From contig NC_071389.1 of NCBI RefSeq assembly GCF_022682495.2, positions 178,064,056-178,128,055 on the forward strand: 64,000 nt of DNA, given 5' to 3'. The notes under the pieces are model-generated. The model saw only the letters and a list, made by a program, of their open reading frames with translations. It ran no database searches and was not told the origin of the DNA. Position 1 is the stretch's first letter, and the number at the start of each line of letters is the position of its first letter. A program made the translations under genes and the position numbers. This document shows positions 46,901-58,449 of this stretch, one piece after another. This stretch comes from Desmodus rotundus. Its lineage: Eukaryota > Chordata > Mammalia > Chiroptera > Phyllostomidae.

Positions 46901-49401
46901 CTAATTACCCATTTCTTTTCAAGCTGTCTTTTATTTCCTTGATAATGGTAAACATACTTATTTTATACTTGGTATGTAATAATTCTAGTGGTTTAAGTTT
47001 TGTGGGTCTAATCTATTGTTTCTGCTGGGTTTTGTTCATAATGCCATTTTCTTCGTTTAGTGATTAGTGATATTGTTTCCTTTTTGAGCTGCTGTGGAAA
47101 TTATTTGAGAACTGAGATGAAGGCAACTTCCTCCAGAAAGAGTTTGCCTCCGTTGGAGGCCTCGAGGCGCTATGAACGTGGGCCACTTTTAATCCTAAAT
47201 TTGGGCCCTGCGGGTCATGCAGTTCTAGGCTGTGAACCTACACAGGACGTGATGCAGGAAATTACCTCGGCACACTCATAGCCTGTGAGTGCACTCAGGG
47301 CAACTGTCTCAGAGGTCACAGGGGGGAAAGGTCATCATGGGTCATTGTAAGATGCTCAAATTTTTTTTGAAGTGGTAATGATTATAATATTTACTGAGTG
47401 TTCACTACATGCCAGGCACAGTTGATGCATTTCCATGAACTGGTTTAATGCTTACAAACACTAGATGATGTCGGTACTATTATTACACCCATTTACGGAT
47501 GAGGAGACCGAGAGTGAGACACTAAGTGTTTTGCTCAACATCATATTCAAGAGTCTGCCTTTTAACCAATTAGAGAGTTACGAAAAGGAGATGCGCAAAT
47601 TTTATGGTAAATCAAATAAATTTAAAACACATCAAAGTCCACCAGGGGAAAGAAATGAGACAGCTTATCACACTTGGGTGGGGTGGTGTGGGATAGGTTG
47701 TCACACTAGGTGCAGGCACGAGAGAGGATCACTTGCGTCCTGGGTTATACAGTCTTCCCACGGCCTGACTCTTCTTGCTGCAAAACACTTTCCTGATCTG
47801 GTGATGGTGTGGTTTCTAAAACCAGACTTGACATTTGAGTAACAGGCAGAAGAGAAGGTTCTTGTGGCTGGACACACCTTTTCTGGATTGGGGAGATGAG
47901 GGAGCATGTTAAGCCTGACCACAGCTGCAGCTTCCCAATTAACCTAAGGAGCAGCTATGGATTTTATTTGTGTTTCCTGGGCAGAGGACGAGCATAAGTG
48001 TCGCCAATGATGACGAACTTAAGACGTCATGAATGTGGAGTACCTATGTGCTTCATGTTCATTTTGTATATGATCGTTAGTCTCGATTCTCCCTTTTCTA
48101 TGTTCAGCACATGTGACCATAGTGTATCTACTTACCGTATCTATACCTTAACATGTCTTCTGGTTACTTATCCATATTTAACTTATCTTACGTGTTCGGC
48201 AATGCCTCACAAGCTGTTTAGTTTCATTTATCTTGTTTGTTTCCTTTTTTTTTTTTTCCTGTAGCAGATTTGAATACTCTTAAATAGTACAGCAAATGCA
48301 AATTACATGAGGGATGGTTTATGATTTTGGATTCGTTCATGGGATTATTCTTTTGCTCTTCTGCTGAAATCTCAGGTTCAAAACAGTTCTATGGTGTTTA
48401 TACTGATGATACATCCCTTTGGCCTCAACCCTATGCACTTTTCTCCTATTTAGGGCAGTGGGTGAAATTCCTTATTGAGCCTCCACAATCAGTTAAGGGA
48501 AAACCGGCTGCAGCCCTTCACTTACCCTCCTGGGTTCCCACCTTTGCTCAATCACCCTCAGACTGAGTGTGAATGTGCTTGTTGCCTGCCAGTTCATAAA
48601 TTTATTCAAGAAGGTTTACATTTTTTTGTATTCAACATTTTTCATTGTTTTTAATAGAAAGGTTTCTAGCACCTAATTCACCACTTTTCTGAAATAGAAG
48701 TCCTACTTTTAGATATTTTTCAATAGATCGCCACGTTTTAGCTAATGGTTAGCTATGGGATTGAGATGAAAAAGAAACAAAACAAATGACACCATTGAGT
48801 AAACAGCTTCATTTCTGACGGTATTCCAATTCTACTTTTTTCTCCATAGAGTGTGTATACACATGCCACCTGGTTATCTGTTTCACAGAAATTCAGTTCT
48901 TGTCTTTTTAATCTCTTACCTGTATTGAAAAAAATAACGTAAGAAAACATGTTTGATATGTCATAATCCCATAGCAATACTGCGAGTAATTTTGCCTTCT
49001 GGCCAACAATTTCCAGTGTGGAATAAAATGGGAGATTATGGGTGTAATTAAGAGGCTATGCGAGAGTCTATCTGATATGTTAAGAGCCCAAGACAATCAT
49101 TTAGTGATGAAGTCATGATTAACTTGACTATTTCTGAACTTTAGCCAACTGACTTAAAAATTACGATTCATGTTACTGCGAGCTTCAGAATTAAACAACG
49201 GACTGTGCATGTTTTCTGTTTTACAGTAATTCTGCCGTAATGAGCGTGATTCCTGGGAGAGGACAATGTGCATTTTTAACCTCAACGAGAATAACAGCTA
49301 TGCCGTGCTCCAAAACCTACAACTGCATCTGTAAGTGGAGCGTTTTCCCTGCGTTTCACGCACTACAAAGACAAGGTAAAGTGGAGTGTTGTCATTTTTA
49401 G
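40883..49401 (+). CDS. KLRA1: KLRA (Ly49)-like type II NK-cell lectin receptor, open coding region in six exons
   Basis: Ly49 receptors are disulphide-linked dimers on NK cells that bind MHC class I or viral decoys. Coding exons: 40883-40997, 42064-42153, 43066-43302, 44525-44667, 46214-46317, 49227-49401; 864 nt, 287 aa, no internal stop. Parts: cytoplasmic tail 1-42 (MSNEEAIYLTP at the start), membrane segment about 43-66 (VPWCLIAVTLGILCLLLW), stalk to about 148 with sequons NFT and NKT, then the lectin-like domain 157-265 (SCCGENCYLF, LLKIDDEDEL, NNYWIGLSY, CNCIC-type end reading YNCIC). The tail lacks a canonical ITIM and the membrane segment lacks a central Arg. Position next to MAGOHB matches KLRA in other mammals; the human copy is a pseudogene. 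KLRJ, a KLRA relative, is the main alternative. Confidence 0.9.
40998..42063 (+). other. KLRA-like intron 1
   Basis: AT-rich, bounded by gtatac and ctttag; nothing recognisable. Confidence 0.75.
42064..42153 (+). CDS. KLRA1: KLRA-like coding exon 2, transmembrane segment
   Basis: Acceptor ctttctttag at 42063 and donor gtgagt at 42154. It encodes FTVPWCLIAVTLGILCLLLW, then IMVIVLRTM. The only charged residue, R66, sits at the outer membrane edge and not mid-membrane. Confidence 0.92.
42154..43065 (+). other. KLRA-like intron 2
   Basis: AT-rich, bounded by gtgagt and aattttag; nothing recognisable. Confidence 0.75.
43066..43302 (+). CDS. KLRA1: KLRA-like coding exon 3, stalk
   Basis: Acceptor taattttag at 43065 and donor gtatga at 43303. 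It encodes the helical stalk (FQCIQEKHQQDEILQNL through CSKSTQST) with two N-glycosylation sequons (NFT and NKT) and cysteines fit for dimer bonds. The phase matches neighbours. Confidence 0.92.
43690..43850 (-). mobile_element. LINE-1 fragment, minus strand
   Basis: gttcatctgttgatggacag, ttgggctgtttccgtgtctt and ggctactgtgaataatgctg are the minus-strand order of an L1 3' end. Confidence 0.75.
43910..44470. repeat. AT-rich block with TA-rich minisatellite-like units
   Basis: Nearly all A and T, built from variants of tataataatttatataaatt and ending in an (at)n tract. Many self-complementary stretches make cruciform or slipped structures likely. It ends 55 bp before coding exon 4. Confidence 0.92.
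44525..44667 (+). CDS. KLRA1: KLRA-like coding exon 4, first lectin-domain exon
   Basis: Acceptor tgttgtag at 44524 and donor gtatcg at 44668. It encodes SCCGENCYLF, the NWNGCEQAC helix and SLLKIDDEDEL, a Ly49/NKG2D-type hallmark. Confidence 0.94.
44668..46213 (+). other. KLRA-like intron 4
   Basis: One MIR (45115-45260) in otherwise unrecognised AT-rich sequence. Confidence 0.75.
45115..45260 (+). mobile_element. MIR SINE, well preserved
   Basis: gagccaggctgcctgcagtc, agcccagctctggcacttac, tagttgagcaacctttgg and cttcagtttccccacctgca follow the MIR consensus order closely. Confidence 0.88.
46214..46317 (+). CDS. KLRA1: KLRA-like coding exon 5, second lectin-domain exon
   Basis: Acceptor tttgatag at 46213 and donor gtaagt at 46318. 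It encodes AFIQQQTYKNNYWIGLSYNE and KWEWIGKGTPG, the WIGL core of the lectin fold. Confidence 0.94.
46318..49226 (+). other. KLRA-like intron 5
   Basis: A MIR on the minus strand (47370-47560); nothing else recognised. Open frames at 47.4-47.9 kb overlap on both strands and match no known protein. Confidence 0.7.
47370..47560 (-). mobile_element. MIR fragment, minus strand
   Basis: ttactgagtgttcactacat, gccaggcacagttgatgca and ctattattacacccatttac, then ggatgaggagaccgagag, is reverse MIR order. Confidence 0.82.
49227..49401 (+). CDS. KLRA1: KLRA-like last coding exon, third lectin-domain exon and stop
   Basis: Acceptor ctgttttacag at 49226. It encodes VIPGRGQCAFLTSTRITAMP and SKTYNCIC, then 22 further residues to TAG at 49399-49401. 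Mouse Ly49s have only about nine residues after this point. A donor-like gtaagt overlaps the final CIC codons (49331) and another, gtaaag, lies at 49376. Confidence 0.87.
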
Positions 49402-50544
49402 TGTGTTTCCTGTAATAATATGTGGTTACTTAACAAAGTCATGTTCTCGATTGCAGGGCAGTCCAATTAAAACACAGATGAGCAGGACGGTGAGAAAATC
49501 CTCTTCTGGATAATGATTTGAGATATCAGACATCCTCGGTCTTCTTGGGGAAGAGGAGATTTTGCCTTTGGAGAGCAGCTACCCTTCTCTTTAATGGGCT
49601 TGTGGAATTATTCTCTCTTTCTCTTTCCCTGCACTACCCACAGAACCAACTAGAAAACTCATAAATACCTGGGTCTTCTCCTTATTTTTAGGATAAACCA
49701 TTTCAATAGTCTCCAGCTTTGAGAGGGAGCACAATTAAGAACTAAAAATATAGATATCATTTTCCCCCATCTAGCTGCTTACCTCTCATCTTTAAAAATA
49801 TATTTTGCTGTAATTTCAAACTTGCTGAGTAGTTCAAACAACACTTTAAGGAACTCTCATATAATATAACCTTTGCCCACAGTTAGCATTTGCTTATATT
49901 TAACTATCTGCACTTTATTGAATTCTCTCTTTATCTCTCTCTCCCCCATTGCTGATTCATTTGATAATTAATTGAGAATATTATGTCCCCTTGTCTAAAT
50001 ATTCTACCAGAACACGGACTTAGTCTTGTATAACCATAGCAAAATTATCAAAATCAGGACATTTAGCACTGATGTAGTACCATGCTTTTGTTTACTGTCC
50101 ATATTTAAATTTTGTCAGCTGTCTCAGTGATGTTATTTACGGTGATTTTCCTCCATACTCAGGATGGGGCAGTGTACACAGTCCTAAAGTCTCCTTAGTC
50201 CCTGTAGTCTGGAACAGTTCTTCATGCTTTTGAGGACTTTCTTGATCTTCCCATTTAAAAGAATCAACTTTATGGAGTTATACTTTGCATGCAAGAGAAA
50301 ATCAAATTTCAATGGGTTCCTCATTTCACAGGAGAGGAATTCGCACTGAATTGAAAACACGAGCCGGTTGTTGGACAAGTGGGAGTGGATTTAGGAGAAA
50401 CGGGGTGGAGAGGTCAGAATCATTTGTTCTTATCATTCGGCATTACAGCATACAGAATATGCTGTGCTATGAAATAAGATGGTTTAGGATTAAAACCAAA
50501 ACAAGACAAAACAAACAGGAGACACTTGTGATTTGTAGCTTCAA

Positions 50545-50550
50545 AATAAA
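50545..50550 (+). promoter_or_regulatory. KLRA1: Candidate polyadenylation signal for the KLRA-like gene
   Basis: AATAAA 1.1 kb after the stop and just before a SINE. A weaker variant could be used earlier. Confidence 0.3.
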
Positions 50551-50554
50551 GGGG

Positions 50555-50761
50555 TCTTGCCCTCGTTCAGGTGGTTAAAGTGTCATCCTGATACACCAAG
50601 GTTGCCGGTTCTATCCCCAGTCAGGGCACATACATGAATCAACCAACAAATAAATCAATAAGTGGAAGAACAAGTCAACCTCTCTCTCTCTCTGTGTGTC
50701 TCCTCTCTTCCCTCCCCCCATCCTCTCTCTTTAAAGTCAATAAATAAAAAATTTTAAAAAA
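50555..50761 (+). mobile_element. Ves SINE
   Basis: Head cttgccctcgttcaggtggt, B-box region ggttgccggttctatcccca, a CT-rich body (ctctctctctctgtgtgt) and an A-rich tail. Confidence 0.93.
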
Positions 50762-51253
50762 CGGTTTTAAATCTCTCAGGCAGCCATACTGCAGCTTCTC
50801 AGCTGACCTTTTGCTTAAAGCTCTGCTTTTACGTATTCTGACCTATTATTTTAATTTTTTCTAATCACAGTAGGAGGGTAGCCTCTTCAAAATGATCATC
50901 TTTGTGTTAACACCTTATAGGTTCGTTAAGGTGTTAAATTAAACGATTTCCCCACCCATCACCGGCACAGCAGCATCCCTCAAGCTTACACAAGACTACA
51001 ACAAATGGTGAGAAATTCCCACGCAGACTTCACTTAAGAAGGACTTCCAAAGGAATTCTCATACAAGAGGAAGAACATTTGCTCAAATATGATTTTATTT
51101 ACATACATAACATGTAAATAAGTTTACATATACAATATGTAAATGTAATATGTATATGGGATGTTTAAATTGTAGTGATTTTTTTCTTAAACCGTAATGG
51201 AGAAGGTTCTCCTTTCCCCGTATCTTATCTCAATATATTTCTCTACTTTCCAG

Positions 51254-51334
51254 AAATGACTGAGGGGAATATTTACACAGAAGTAAATATCCTCTTGACA
51301 GAAGGAAGAAAATGCCGTCCAGAACTTCCGACAG
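51254..51334 (+). pseudogene. Possible relic first coding exon of a second KLR-family gene
   Basis: Pyrimidine tract and acceptor ctactttccag at 51253, two bases, then ATG: the same layout as the KLRA-like exon 1. The frame reads MTEGNIYTEVNILLTEGRKC then RPELPT. The GNIYTEVNI part resembles the NKG2/KLR tail pattern G-x-I-Y-S/T-D/E-L/V-N-L/I. At the expected phase-1 donor the bases are GA (51335-51336) instead of GT. No matching membrane or lectin exon was found downstream. It may be a KLR relic or a chance match. Confidence 0.4.
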
Positions 51335-54300
51335 GAAATATGAGTTTGTTAAGCATGTATTTTCACAAAATCCTAAAACCATAGGTTTCAACAGGACCTT
51401 TACAGGTTTAACAGTCACACTGATTCATGAATTTCTCTCTATAACTTCCCTGCCAGGCGGTTATCTACCGTGTTTTAACGCCATCAGGAAAATGTAACGC
51501 ATTTCTTTTCCAAGGTTAAATCACAGTCTTCAACTGCTCCTCGAATGCTTCTTCATTCTGAATCAAGATTTCCTTCCTGCATCTGATGTGAACAAACACT
51601 GCTTGTACGTCTTTAGCTGGTGAAAAGGAAGTAATTCTTCTGATATGCCTCTGACTTCGGAGGCTGGGCCCAGCATCTCAGAGAAGCAGGTCATCGTCTC
51701 TTCCTGAGCCTGTGGATTAATTACATTTGAGAAAATACAGGACAGATCATCTTGTTTTGTTTGACATAGAATTAGTGTGTATCTGCTATTTATAAGCTTT
51801 TCGTTATTTAGGGAGGTTCATACTAATGCCAACGCATTACGCAGTGCTGTGTGGGCCCGTGTCACCATCCCTCCAAGGGCTCTCCTCCGACTGCCCTTCA
51901 CAGCGATCCAAGTGGGTGCTGTGTGGGGGCTCATTCCCCTCATCTACAGATGGCCTTCCCAGTGGAAGGACGGAGAGAAAAGACCTGGCTGTTTTGTTTT
52001 GGAGAGCTTCCGAGGCTCAGATTTGTAATTATTTTTGCTCTTGTAGATGTAGCAGTTGTAAAATAATATCAAAGAAAATAAAACCACATGCCGTCATTTG
52101 TTGCCAGTGGCATGTGGAAGGGGAACTTAGAACCAACATGAATCATTCCCTTCTAATACTTTAAGGATTTATTCAATGTTACAATTTTGTACATTAGCCA
52201 CTTATTCTTAGATATTTTGGGAAGTCACTATTTGTTGACAGATATTTATATGTACATATAAATTGAGGGTAGAAACACCCATTAAGTAACCCTGAGGCAG
52301 ATACTGCAACACATCCACGGCAGGTTTCGTGAAAAGATTTTCTTAAACTCATCTTTTTCAGTGTCTTTATGGAGCAGTGTTCCACATCATGCCTCGTCTC
52401 CAATAATTGTATGCCTCTGTGTTTTGTGACCCATATAACCAATATTTGTTGGTTTTGGAACACTGCTGCATTAATATTTTAAATTATACATGAATTTCTT
52501 CATTTGGTTCATCATTCCAATCTGCTCTTACTTTTACCTAATCACAAGCTGGTTATCGCAGCTTGGCCTTTCTTTGTGAGCTACGTATGCTAGCAGCTGC
52601 CAGTGGTACCTAGAGGGCGTTGTGTTTCGGTTGTTGTGGTTTATTGCAGTGCTTTCTTCCACTAAATTAAAAAAAAAATCCTCGAGAATGGAAATTATGA
52701 TCAAATACCTATCTTAGCACACTTGGGATCTCGAGGGAGACCAGTGTGAAAGGCCATTGCCGATAGTGGGGCGAGTGGCAGAAAAGGACAATGCAGATGT
52801 GGTCAGAGGCCAGATAATGAGGTAATTTTGGATATTCATCTTCAGTTCAAAAAGAAGTCATTACAAGCTTTTTATGGAAGAGAGAAAGAGGCAGGCTTTT
52901 GGGCATTAGGTGATTTCGTGCTTTGAAGAGGGAAACATTAAGTTGGACCAGGAATGTCTCCTTGTTATCGGCACATAAGGAAACATTGAATCAAGGTACA
53001 CAGCAGTCAGCTTGAAGGGCCCTTCTATGGGCAAAGCCAGAGCATTTATAACAATAATTAATTAATTAAAATAAATGAACATTTTACCTGATGTGTTTAT
53101 AATGATACTTAAAAAAGTTTGTAGATATAGGTAGTTGTCATCTGAAAGCCAAACTATAACAGATTATATTTTTAAATGTTTTTATAATAAGCTAATAATT
53201 TTATTACATGTGTTGATATAGCTAAGTAAATTTGTTTCTTATTTTTAAATATATATGTGTTTATAAGTTATAAACACAGTATTTGTTTTATCTGTATAAG
53301 TAAAGAGAGGAAAATGTTGGGAACTGTAAGTCAAATAGTCCAGAAAAAGCAGAACTAGAAGCAGGATGATCATATATAGTAAGGAAGTGGGAAGGGGGAA
53401 AGAGTACAATTTTGTGTGTTAAAATGATGAGTTAGCCAAGTGCCTTAAGTAGGGAGCTAAATGTAAACTTTCGATGCACCGCTTTTCTGCCCATCCGGAG
53501 TCTTTCAGCAATGTTTCCTCCCACGGAGCCAAGGACGCAAACCTGCGCAGGCTTGCACATGGTTTGTCTTTAAAATGTATGTAAGTGGGGCATTTGATAA
53601 AATGAGGGGGAATGGGCTTGTGAGCATTTTTCTTTTTTAACGTGACCCCATTTAAATAGGCTTTTGCACACTAGCAGATGCTCAAGATGTGATGGGCCTG
53701 CTGGTACAGGTATGACATCTGCTACCACCGGTTTCTGCTCAGTCCTATTTTTCTGTTTTTGTTGTTGTTTTTTAACCCCCAGAACACTATAATGTAGTGA
53801 ACTGGAGGGATCTCTCCCATAAACAGCTTGGCCATCTTTGGCACCTGTGTGGCATCGGAAAACCGAGCTGAGGATTTTCTGGGCTTTTCTTCCCCAGCTT
53901 TTTGCCTGATGCCATTTTGACAGAATATGCGCTTTCAAGTGAATCCTTTGCATTTCAGAAAGATCAAGGACTGCGACCAACTCTATCTACAATGACCTGA
54001 TCCTCTCTTTGGTGGTCTCGGTGGCAGCCCAGCCTTCGCAGGGCCGGGTTCCTGGCCATTGCACACTGTATGACTTTCTTGATGGGAGATCTGTTTGAGA
54101 GCTTGGTACCAACAGTGTGTCAGCTGGGTTTTGGCCAGGAAATTATCCTTGTGGATTCCACTCAATGGCATAGTAGAAGGACTATTTTAAGAAACATAAT
54201 TCAGTTTAATTAATGAACAAGTATTTATTGACTAAATAAAATAAGGATGATTCAAATTACAAAATGAGTAAATATTATTTTCCATTCACAAAAGCCTTTG

Positions 54301-54799
54301 GTCAAGTTAGCAATGACCAGCGTGCTTTTCTGTAAAGCTGAGGTCAAGCGTTGTGCTCCTCTCAGGCTTCAGCCCTTGGTGGAATAATCACCAGGTGAGA
54401 GGTGCCCCAGAAATTCATGTGAATGAGCGAATATCATTTAAAACAGTTTGTAAGCTGTATTTTACATGGCCACTGATCAGTTTTAGAAATCCAAAAAGCA
54501 AGAATGCTTTTTGAAAGTTTATAGATCTGTGATATTCCACCTTACAAATTTGATTTTGCTTAGTAGTTTCCACAGGATCTTTTTCAATTCCGATTTTGTA
54601 ATTTTGGATTATGGCCACCAGATGGCATCAACACACAAACCAAGCTCTAAAATCAAGGCTCCTATTTAAAAATCGTTGGCGAGAGAATACAGTAATAAAC
54701 ATATTCTCATAAACTGCTACTTTATGAAGAAATGTCAGTACACAATTGCTGTAAATAAATTTAGCAAACTATATTTGTAGTCTCCAGAAGGAAATATTT

Positions 54800-54960
54800 C
54801 CCCCCCTTTTATTGAACGGATTGGGGTGACGCTGGGTACAAAATTACACGGGTGTCGGGGGCACAGCTCCACCGCACACCGCCTGGGCACTGCGCTGTGT
54901 TCACCACAGGTCAAGCCTCCCCCGTCTGGAAACCTGTCTTCAGAAAGTCATATATGCGGA
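54800..54960 (-). mobile_element. Possible L1 3'-end fragment
   Basis: ttattgaacggattggggtg...tgcgctgtgttcaccacagg resembles the reverse complement of a laurasiatherian L1 3' end. Weak match. Confidence 0.4.
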
Positions 54961-56839
54961 CAAACTGCGACACACTTCGATTTCTACCTTGCGTTATTTG
55001 AGTTGCCAGATACCAGAGAAAATCTTGGTTCCAACTATAGTGGAAGGATTAAATACAGATACAACCACACAAATGAGAACTATAAAAGCTTTAAAGTTAT
55101 TTTAATAAAGTAATCAATAATATGAGAAATGCTTCTCATATTCAATTGTCATGACATTAATTGAAACATTCGGATTGTAAAATAATGTGTTATTCCTACT
55201 ATGTAAAATATACATAGAATTGATGGAAAGGAGACACATTGACATGATTTGTAAGGCAATTGATTGTAAGGGTTTTTCCCCCCTCAGGTGTTTTATGTTT
55301 TCTCAATTTTCAGCATTGAGTAGCTGTAAATAAATTCATATGTTATTAATAAGAATAAATCAAGTATAAAAACAGCAAAGGGAATACAAGTATTTTGTCA
55401 TTACCATAATTTAAAATTCTTTGTCTTCTACTATGTTCAACCACAAAATATTTATTTATTCAGTAATATCTAATGTTTTTATATGTTAAATATTGCACTA
55501 GGTGTTGGTTATACAGAAGTGAATGAGACAAAATTTCTGCCTTTACTAAATGTAGAGTCAACTTGGAGGTATATACATATATATAAGCAGATATTTTGTA
55601 ACGTAAGTTGACAGATGCAAATCCAAGGACTAATAATGGCATAACAAAATATTTTTTATCCCACTGAGTAATCTCAATTCTCCCAATTTGAACTGTTAAA
55701 TATTGATGGTTTATGACTGTGGTGTACTGAACTTTGTTACATATTCCTCATTGTTTAAGGATGTCCAAGAGCAAACACGATACACTAATATATAATACTC
55801 ACATCATTTATCCAGCAGTTCCACGTACTTCTCCATTGGCGAAGGAATTATCTATGGGTGAGAAATGGGTTATTGATGCTGTTATTAAGGTAGGTTATGG
55901 TACAGAACCCCGTTAGTAAAGACTCTTGGCTCGCGAGGCCGAATTGAGTTTTACTGACATGCGTTCCCACAGGACTTTTCTTCTCTGGAACCGTGTGCTT
56001 CAGCACAACAGAAAGTACTCATGAGAAAAGAGAACGTGGGGGCAGCTCTTTCTGGAGAGGCGTTACCTCGAAAAGCTACCTTTTGGGATGTTTTTCCTGT
56101 TTGTAGGAGCAGATGATTGAATTACTATGTATAAACACCGGACGTGAAGAGTTCTGCGGCGCTTAGGGCGTGTTGGGGAGATTAGGAAATCCTTCCTCCT
56201 GGTAACAGAAGGGTTCTTGTTGAAGGTCTTGGTCCAGGCCCTTCTAAACATTTCAGATGTAATTGTGAGGAGGGAGAGACACTGACCTATCATTTGGGCA
56301 GCTGAAAGGTGAATGAAAATGCTTTCAATAAGGTGGTAAGAATGAACACCTTTCCCTATTTAGGCTGCACCTGGTGCGCGAGCGTGGTGGCTCCCTCCTG
56401 AGCCCCCCCCCACAGGCCTCGGAAAAGGCCCCCAGTGCCTACTTCTGGACGCGAACTCGCCCCTTCTTTTGTGCTCCTTCATTTCCTGGTATCACTGTGA
56501 GCTCATCCCGGCCATTGGGGTGATGGCCAGAAACCTGGCCTGCCTAGTTTTGTCTCCCATCATTACATTTTGTGCATGAATGCAAAGATGCTTTGAAGGT
56601 CAACAACAAAGTGATTTTGCGGAAAGTTCCATGTTTTAAAGAATTTGACGAAACATTTTCTGTTATGAGTTACAGATGGGATTACTAATGGGCACATCAT
56701 TATTAAGTGGGATGTGAATGGGCACATCCTTCACTCTCTTATTTCTTCCCTGTAGAAGCATAAATGAGTTTTAGAATATACTTCATGTGAAGGTCTGTAT
56801 GTGCATCTGTATGTGCCTTTTTGTGTGTATGTAATGCAC

Positions 56840-56990
56840 CAAAACCTGGGTTTCTTCATCTATAAAATGGGGATAACAGCCTATCACACAGTTTGTTGAG
56901 GATTAGATGACATGATGGATGAGGAAGAGCAATAATAAGAACAAAAACAAAAACCCCAAACCCCCCAAACTGTGCTTGATAAATGAGTCC
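56840..56990 (+). mobile_element. MIR fragment
   Basis: tgggtttcttcatctataaa, atggggataacagcctatca and tgttgaggattagatgacat follow the MIR 3' order. Confidence 0.78.
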
Positions 56991-58449
56991 CTTAAACGTC
57001 AGCTTACTTTAGCTCATAAACAATGAAATATAAATCACAGTGCAAAGAACTAGCTCCTACTCACTCATCTTTGAGAGAGTGAAAAATATTTCGCAGCAAC
57101 AGTGAAAGTAAATGCTGGGCCCAAATATGACATTTCCAGTCACCCGCCACTTTAAAACAGTATCTGATTCTCACGTGAACGTCTGTTATTGTGACTCTAC
57201 TTGAAAAATCCATACCCAGAGACCTAATTTAACGTTAGCCTAGGATTTAAAGGTAAATCTTGAATTCATGTTGTTTTAAAAATGTACCTTTGGGCTTGTT
57301 TCTAGACCTTGCATGAAAACGAGGCCAGAGAGGATGCTCCGGGCCTGTGGTGTACCGAAAGTTCCTTGATGTTGAGATTTCCTGTGTGGTTTTAGCTCAC
57401 ACACCTGAGGTAGTTCCAGCTGCTTTTCTTCCGCTGCTGGGCTAGATAGGTTGATACCTCTCAGGAAGTCTATATTTTTAAAATAGAAACCCCAGGCAGG
57501 ATCTGTTTTTATGTTTTATTTTCAGAGAGTATTTTATTGTGTTTTTTTAATAATCAGCTTTGAATTAGTCTCATCAAGGTGAGGGTTGAGTCAGCATAGA
57601 AAATAGCAGGTGATCTAAAACTCACTTATGTGTTGTTTAATTATATTTTTAGTTTGTTCACCCATAGCACACAATACATAATACCGGATGGCTGCTTAAC
57701 AAAATTTTAAAAATTCTCAATATGGATATTAATAATTTTTACAGGTTTGCAAGTATATATAGATAAAAATTTTGGGTTTCAAGGATTTGTTGCATCATCT
57801 CAATCAAATAGTTACACAATATTATGCTGTATTTATTTTCACTATCTAGCAAAGCACATTCCATACTACCAAGGAGTATATGCCACCTGGAAGCACTTGG
57901 AAGATGAGTGGGATTGGACTCATTGTAATATTTTTTTCAGTTTTTTCATAATACATTTTTTATGATACATGGAATCAGAGAGTTTAGAATTATAAATAAT
58001 GTTGGAGATCAGATAGATTTTTTTACAGATGTTAAATAAACTAAGAAAGTCCTAACCACTATGAATGGCTGAGATAAATTTAGTACGAGGCCACCTACTT
58101 ACCTGGATTCGGCCCCTTTTATACTACAGTGGTATCCAGAGTGCCCTTTCTGTGCTATAATAAATTTTTATTTAAAATTTGCAGTTTTTCATGAGATACA
58201 GGTTTTACATTTCTCCATATTTTCATATTACATTATCAATTTTTAAATAGGCACAAGTGTTCTTTTATTGTTGTTTCAACTAACGCGTTCAGTATTTATT
58301 TCACATTATTTGTCTGCACTGGCCCAAGGAGAAGCAGAAAGATGTGGTTTTACTTTTGAGATGAAGAAGACCTTAAAAGAGGTGTGTGGGAGGAAGAAAC
58401 TTTCTGTAACCCTTCAAGACGCTTTTGTCTGGTTGAATAAGTCTACATG

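Larger units (their letters stand above)
49402..51253. other. Sequence downstream of the KLRA-like gene
   Basis: Probable 3' UTR, an old L1-like 3' patch (about 49790-50200), a candidate polyadenylation signal (AATAAA at 50545-50550) and a Ves SINE (50555-50761). No gene seen. Confidence 0.6.

Noticed and set aside
53570..54171. Two minus-strand open frames (136 and 62 codons) that looked like a processed pseudogene
   Set aside because: I recognise no protein family in either, there is no A-tail or target duplication, and codon patterns look random. Not annotated as a gene.
57860..57925. A lectin-like reading (YYQGVYATWKHLEDEWDW) that recalls the G-x-x-x...W-x-W core of C-type lectin domains
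   Set aside because: No cysteines at the right places, no convincing splice sites in the KLR phase and no neighbouring lectin exons. Probably chance.
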